From positions 1-64,000 of IMG/VR virus record IMGVR_UViG_3300030430_003122: a stretch of DNA of 64,000 nt; one strand, 5' to 3'. Below the pieces are notes generated by a model. That model did no database searches, was not told the origin of the DNA, and saw only the letters and a list, made by a program, of their open reading frames with translations. Of the stretch, positions 60,495 to 64,000 are shown one piece after another. This DNA comes from a virus. Every line of letters begins with the position of its first letter. Within the stretch, counting starts at the first letter, position 1. The position numbers and the translations under genes are program-made.

Positions 60495-62438
60495 ATGAGC
60501 AAACTACCAACCTTATATCAAGATTTTATTCACCTGTCCCGCTACTCCCGATGGTTACCTGAAGAGAACCGAAGAGAGACTTGGGAAGAAACCGTTTCAC
60601 GATACTTTGACTTTTTTGTTGATCATCTTCAGACCAAGCATGATTACAAAGTTTCAAATAAACAAAGAAAAGAATTAGAAGAGGCAGTGATCAACCTAGA
60701 GATCATGCCATCCATGCGTGCGTTAATGACCGCAGGCGAAGCACTTCGTCGTGACAATGTTGCTGGTTACAATTGCTCATATGTCGCTGTCAACAGACTT
60801 CGTGCTTTTGATGAAATCCTTTATGTTCTCATGTGTGGAACCGGTGTTGGTTTTTCCGTGGAGCGTGCAGAGGTCGATCAACTTCCTCCAGTCGCAGAAG
60901 AATTCCACGAAACGGATACCACTATTGTCGTTGCCGATTCCAAGGTTGGTTGGGCAAAGGCATACAAAGAACTCGTATCCCTGCTCGTTCATGGACAAGT
61001 CCCCAAGTGGGATGTGAGCAAGGTGCGTCCCGCTGGAGAGCGTCTTAAGACTTTCGGCGGTCGAGCATCGGGTCCAGAACCTTTAGTTGATTTGTTTGAG
61101 TTTACTGTAAATACTTTTAAGAAAGCAGCAGGACGGCGACTCACGACCATCGAATGTCATGATATTGTTTGCAAGATTGCAGAAATCGTCGTCGTTGGCG
61201 GAGTCCGCCGTTCTGCTCTTATCTCATTGTCCTCGCTCATGGATGATCGTATGCGTGATGCGAAGTCTGGTCAGTGGTGGGTCACCGAACCGCAGCGTGC
61301 GTTGGCAAATAACTCTGCTGTTTACAATGGCGGTCCCACTGACATCGGAACCTTTATGAAAGAGTGGATGTCACTTTACGAGTCCAAGAGTGGTGAGCGT
61401 GGTATCTTCAACCGATCCAGTGCGAAGAGTCAGTGTAAGAAACTTGCCGATGTTCGCGGTGAGGGTCATGTTCACCGAGACCCAGAACACCGGTTTGGAA
61501 CAAACCCATGCTCGGAAATTATTCTTCGTGATGCAGAATTTTGTAATTTAACAGAAGTGGTTGTTCGTGAGAACGATACTGTTGAGTCTCTTAAGAGAAA
61601 GATTCGACTCGCAACCATTCTTGGAACATGGCAGTCCACTCTTACAAACTTTCGTTACCTTTCATCTGTATGGAAGAACAACTGTGAAGAAGAGCGTCTT
61701 CTTGGGGTGTCCTTGACTGGTATCATGGACTGTGAAACCACCCGTTGCACTGATAAACTAGAATTTAGACTAGAGGAAATGCGAAGAGTTTGCATCGACA
61801 CCAACAAGGAGTTTGCCGGTAAGATTGGTATCCCTCAGTCCGCCGCCACCACTTGCGTAAAACCATCTGGAACTGTTTCGCAGTTGGTCGATGCAGCATC
61901 GGGTATTCATGCTCGACACAATGAACATTACATCCGTACCGTTCGTGCAGACAATAAGGATCCGCTTTGTCAGTTTATGAAGGATAAAGGATTCCCACAC
62001 GAAGCATGTGTATTGAAACCAGAAAATGTAACAGTGTTTGCTTTCCCAACCAAGTCTCCAAACGGTTGTGTCACCAGAACTGACATGACCGCTCTTGAGC
62101 AACTTGAGTTGTGGTTGATTTATCAGCGACACTGGTGCGAACACAAACCATCAGTCACCATCTCCGTCAAGGAGCATGAGTGGATGGAGGTTGGTGCATG
62201 GGTGTGGAATCACCTAGATGAGATCTCTGGTATTTCTTTCCTTCCGTTCTCTGATCATGTGTATAAGCAAGCACCATATCAGGACATCGATAAAGAGACA
62301 TACATAAAAGAACTCAAAAATTTACCCCAGAGCGTAAACTGGGAAGAGTTAGCAAACTATGAAAGGGAAGACAATACTTCTGGAACACAGACCTACGCAT
62401 GTAGCGGTGATTCATGTGAAGTAGTAGATCTTACCTGA
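60495..62438 (+). CDS. nrdJ: Adenosylcobalamin-dependent (class II) ribonucleotide reductase
   Basis: Reduces ribonucleotides to deoxyribonucleotides. A single 647-residue chain resembling monomeric NrdJ/RTPR. The redox-active and radical cysteines are visible: YNCSYV near 94, NPCSEIILRDAEFCNL near 338 (NPCSE radical site) and the C-terminal CSGDSC pair (C-x4-C). SGTVSQLVDAASGIH near 470 is family-typical. T4 and most T4-like phages carry the two-subunit NrdA/NrdB; a B12-dependent enzyme is unusual. The start follows AAAGGAAA. Confidence 0.92.
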   Translation: MSKLPTLYQDFIHLSRYSRWLPEENRRETWEETVSRYFDFFVDHLQTKHDYKVSNKQRKELEEAVINLEIMPSMRALMTAGEALRRDNVAGYNCSYVAVNRLRAFDEILYVLMCGTGVGFSVERAEVDQLPPVAEEFHETDTTIVVADSKVGWAKAYKELVSLLVHGQVPKWDVSKVRPAGERLKTFGGRASGPEPLVDLFEFTVNTFKKAAGRRLTTIECHDIVCKIAEIVVVGGVRRSALISLSSLMDDRMRDAKSGQWWVTEPQRALANNSAVYNGGPTDIGTFMKEWMSLYESKSGERGIFNRSSAKSQCKKLADVRGEGHVHRDPEHRFGTNPCSEIILRDAEFCNLTEVVVRENDTVESLKRKIRLATILGTWQSTLTNFRYLSSVWKNNCEEERLLGVSLTGIMDCETTRCTDKLEFRLEEMRRVCIDTNKEFAGKIGIPQSAATTCVKPSGTVSQLVDAASGIHARHNEHYIRTVRADNKDPLCQFMKDKGFPHEACVLKPENVTVFAFPTKSPNGCVTRTDMTALEQLELWLIYQRHWCEHKPSVTISVKEHEWMEVGAWVWNHLDEISGISFLPFSDHVYKQAPYQDIDKETYIKELKNLPQSVNWEELANYEREDNTSGTQTYACSGDSCEVVDLT

Positions 62439-62461
62439 AACCATCTAAAAGGAGAATATAG

Positions 62462-63499
62462 ATGAATAGAATTTGTGCTATCCTATTACCATTTGTTTTC
62501 GGCGGAGTTGCCGTTGCAAGTGAACCAATGCCCGATGCGTATGAACTAATCATGCAAGATGTTCGGGATGATGCAGCGACCCGTCGATCACTAAAAGGTG
62601 ATCGGGTAGGAATCCGACTGGACGGTTTTGTTCAGACTGGTTGGTCCTACTCAGGCGGCGGTGATGCTGACGATGTGTACGGTTTCGATGTATACCGTGC
62701 AAGACTTGGACTCGCTGGTCGAGTCGGTAAGGATGCTACTTTCCGTCTAAGCGGCGAGTGGACTCCTGCAAGCGACTTTGAACTCGTCGAGGCGGTCCTC
62801 AACTACAGTGGATTCGACTTCGCTGATGTTCGTGTTGGTCAATTTGTTCCTGCTTTCTACAGCGGGTTCGTTGCCAACCCAACCGAACTCACCACGCAGA
62901 ACTATAGCGTTTCTGCTTTGACTTTTGGTCAGGGATTCGGTCAAGGCATTGAACTTTCACAGTCCTTCGGTGGACTTGATCTCAGTGCTTTCTACAATAA
63001 CGGGTTTGATAATCTAACCGGGGTCTCTAATGGTGACTATGCCGTTGGTGTCCGTGGTTCGTTTGAACTCGTTGACGGTTTCTCTCTCGGTGGCGGTTAC
63101 GCCTACATTGAGGGACCAAACCAGTATTCAACCGTTACTGTTGATGCTGACTTTGATCTTGACCCATTCAATCTAAATGTCGCGTGGATCGCTGACGACC
63201 AGATTGATGGTTGGGAGAACTACTCTGTGGTCGGAACTGGTTCTGTTGATCTTTCGGATCGTGCAGAACTCTTCGGTCAGTATGAGTATGGAAACCTCGG
63301 TGGTTTCGCCGGTGGTGATCTCAATGTGGGAACCATCGGTCTAAATTATGACTTGACCAAGGGTGTCAAGTGGACCAACTCGTTTGGTTACGCTTTTGAT
63401 GACATCGCCGGTGGTTTCGATACCACCAACACCGGTTGGAGAACTGGTGCAGGTCAAGGTGAATATGTGATTCGTAGTTTCGTCACAATTAGTTTCTGA
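62462..63499 (+). CDS. Outer-membrane porin, OprO/OprP-like
   Basis: A 345-residue secreted beta-barrel protein. The signal peptide is residues 1-20 (hydrophobic CAILLPFVFGGVAVA, likely cleaved after AVAS). Then a short charged helix (YELIMQDVRDDAATRR) and a barrel with YRARLGLAGRVGKDATFRLS near 80, DVRVGQFVPAFYSGF near 120, and a C-terminal aromatic residue (FVTISF), the barrel-assembly signal. This fits phosphate-selective porin O/P proteins. AAGGAG precedes the ATG. It follows nrdJ with a 23-base gap. Probably transferred from a Gram-negative host. Confidence 0.8.
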   Translation: MNRICAILLPFVFGGVAVASEPMPDAYELIMQDVRDDAATRRSLKGDRVGIRLDGFVQTGWSYSGGGDADDVYGFDVYRARLGLAGRVGKDATFRLSGEWTPASDFELVEAVLNYSGFDFADVRVGQFVPAFYSGFVANPTELTTQNYSVSALTFGQGFGQGIELSQSFGGLDLSAFYNNGFDNLTGVSNGDYAVGVRGSFELVDGFSLGGGYAYIEGPNQYSTVTVDADFDLDPFNLNVAWIADDQIDGWENYSVVGTGSVDLSDRAELFGQYEYGNLGGFAGGDLNVGTIGLNYDLTKGVKWTNSFGYAFDDIAGGFDTTNTGWRTGAGQGEYVIRSFVTISF

Positions 63500-63516
63500 A
63501 CATAAGGAGAAATTTT

Positions 63517-63717
63517 ATGACTAACAAGAAATGTGAACAAGTATGCCCCGTCACTGGCGATGGATGTGACTGTATTAGCAAGGCACTTTGCAAGGTTGGT
63601 GTTTGCCGATCCACGCTAATTACTCTTGCTCTACTCCCATTCGCATGGGATGGTGTCGTCTGGGGTGCAGAAGTTGTTCGGTTCCTTTGGGATTCGGCAA
63701 CCTCCGCTGTCTCCTGA
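63517..63717 (+). CDS. Small Cys-rich membrane peptide
   Basis: A 66-residue protein with six cysteines in the first 30 residues (positions 6, 10, 17, 19, 25, 30) and a hydrophobic stretch at about 32-58 (TLITLALLPFAWDGVVWGAEVV). A good AAGGAG ribosome site is present. Encoded directly after the porin and before a terminator, so likely co-expressed. No family is recognised; membrane insertion with a metal- or disulphide-bearing head is inferred. Confidence 0.6.
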   Translation: MTNKKCEQVCPVTGDGCDCISKALCKVGVCRSTLITLALLPFAWDGVVWGAEVVRFLWDSATSAVS

Positions 63718-63746
63718 TAAAAAAGAAGACAAGACAAAAGGCAAAC

Positions 63747-63775
63747 ACCCCGGTCACGGAAGACCGGGGTTTTTG
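63747..63775 (+). terminator. Rho-independent terminator
   Basis: A nine-base-pair stem, ACCCCGGTC (63747-63755) with GACCGGGGT (63762-63770), loop ACGGAA, followed by TTTT and G. Strong GC stem and U-tract. It ends the nrdJ-porin-Cys-peptide unit. Confidence 0.9.
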
Positions 63776-63865
63776 TCTATAAGTGGAGGTTGTTTTTTAC
63801 ATAATGCTAACACATCACACATACAACGATAACACAGTCTAGACTAAGTATTTTTTGGAGATCAT
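63776..63865. other. Intergenic stretch between terminator and last gene
   Basis: Ninety bases without a gene. It contains TTTACA at 63796-63801 but no convincing -10 at the right distance, and a TAGACT at about 63839. I see no tRNA or hairpin. A promoter for the secreted-protein gene probably lies here but cannot be placed. Confidence 0.4.
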
Positions 63866-64000
63866 ATGAAACTACTTTTATACGCCCTGTTATTTCTGAA
63901 TGTCGATGTTACCGAAGATATTACAACATCAACAACTTGGACTGCTGACAATGTTTACAACTTGACGAAACAAATCTATGTGTTGCCCGGTGCAACTTTG
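63866..64000 (+). CDS. Secreted surface protein, 5' part only
   Basis: The first 45 residues of a protein running off the window. It begins with a signal-like MKLLLYALLFLNVDV and continues EDITTSTTWTADNVYNLTKQ and IYVLPGATL. The pattern of Thr-Thr-Trp-Thr-x-x-Asn followed by a valine-gly-ala-thr-leu turn is typical of the first coil of bacterial beta-helix surface proteins. A TTGGAG site precedes the ATG. A phage-encoded secreted protein beside a porin suggests envelope modification. Family call is tentative because most of the protein is missing. Confidence 0.55.
   Translation, partial: MKLLLYALLFLNVDVTEDITTSTTWTADNVYNLTKQIYVLPGATL

Noticed and set aside
63720-63865. Possible tRNA gene in the non-coding end region
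   Set aside because: The only stable stem is the terminator; no cloverleaf or CCA-type acceptor arm is apparent.

Overview
The window is a continuous stretch of a large T4-like (Straboviridae/cyanomyovirus-type) contractile-tailed phage genome. Nearly every base is coding, and every gene I can support is on the + strand, usually with 1-11 bp start/stop overlaps (ATGA, TGATG, GTGA). The assignment rests on a near-complete series of recognisable T4 orthologues: gp13-gp23, UvsY, UvsW, gp55, gp47/gp46, Dam, RNase H, gp45/44/62, RegA, gp43, UvsX, gp41 and gp61. Gene order is that of marine T4-like phages. The host is not given by the sequence. No photosynthesis gene is visible. The right end carries an outer-membrane porin of the OprO/P type and the start of a secreted protein resembling bacterial beta-helix surface proteins, so a Gram-negative, possibly non-cyanobacterial marine host is my inference.

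Layout. 1-3357: end of a fibre/baseplate region (three structural genes, the first truncated). 3354-17706: neck, terminase, tail sheath and tube, portal, scaffold/protease and major capsid genes, closed by a strong hairpin after gp23. 17722-25304: a tube-fold protein, then recombination and late-transcription genes (uvsY, uvsW, 55, 47, a small CxxC gene, 46, dam). 25353-31954: mixed block with galE, a conserved unknown, RNase H, clamp, clamp loader (interrupted by a methyltransferase-like gene) and regA. 31962-49651: an insertion of about 17.7 kb holding 20 genes for sugar-nucleotide synthesis and glycosyl transfer. It sits where T4 has regA directly followed by gene 43. 49654-52138: three fibre-type structural genes, one collagen-like. 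52156-62438: dUTPase, a DUF1599-like gene, DNA polymerase, UvsX, helicase, primase, ThyX and an adenosylcobalamin-type (class II) ribonucleotide reductase. 62462-64000: porin, a Cys-rich membrane peptide, a terminator and the start of a secreted protein.

How the parts fit. The replication, recombination and nucleotide genes form a self-sufficient T4-type replisome with its own dNTP supply. The most unusual part is the sugar island. It has GT11, GT6 and GT10 glycosyltransferases in a row, the enzyme families that build ABO/Lewis-type epitopes in other organisms. It also has a PLP/[2Fe-2S] C3-dehydrase (RfbH type), a thiamine-diphosphate enzyme and several short-chain dehydrogenases, which together suggest a 3,6-dideoxy, possibly branched, sugar. 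The adjacent Thr-rich collagen-like fibre is a plausible acceptor, but host envelope glycans are an alternative.

Regulation. By eye I found about 13 sigma70-like promoters, many inside coding sequence. Three are exact TTGACA-17-TATACT. Canonical T4 late promoters (TATAAATA) were not found, although gp55 is encoded. A TAGATA motif precedes genes 18, 20 and 22. I saw no tRNA, CRISPR array, insertion sequence or integrase.
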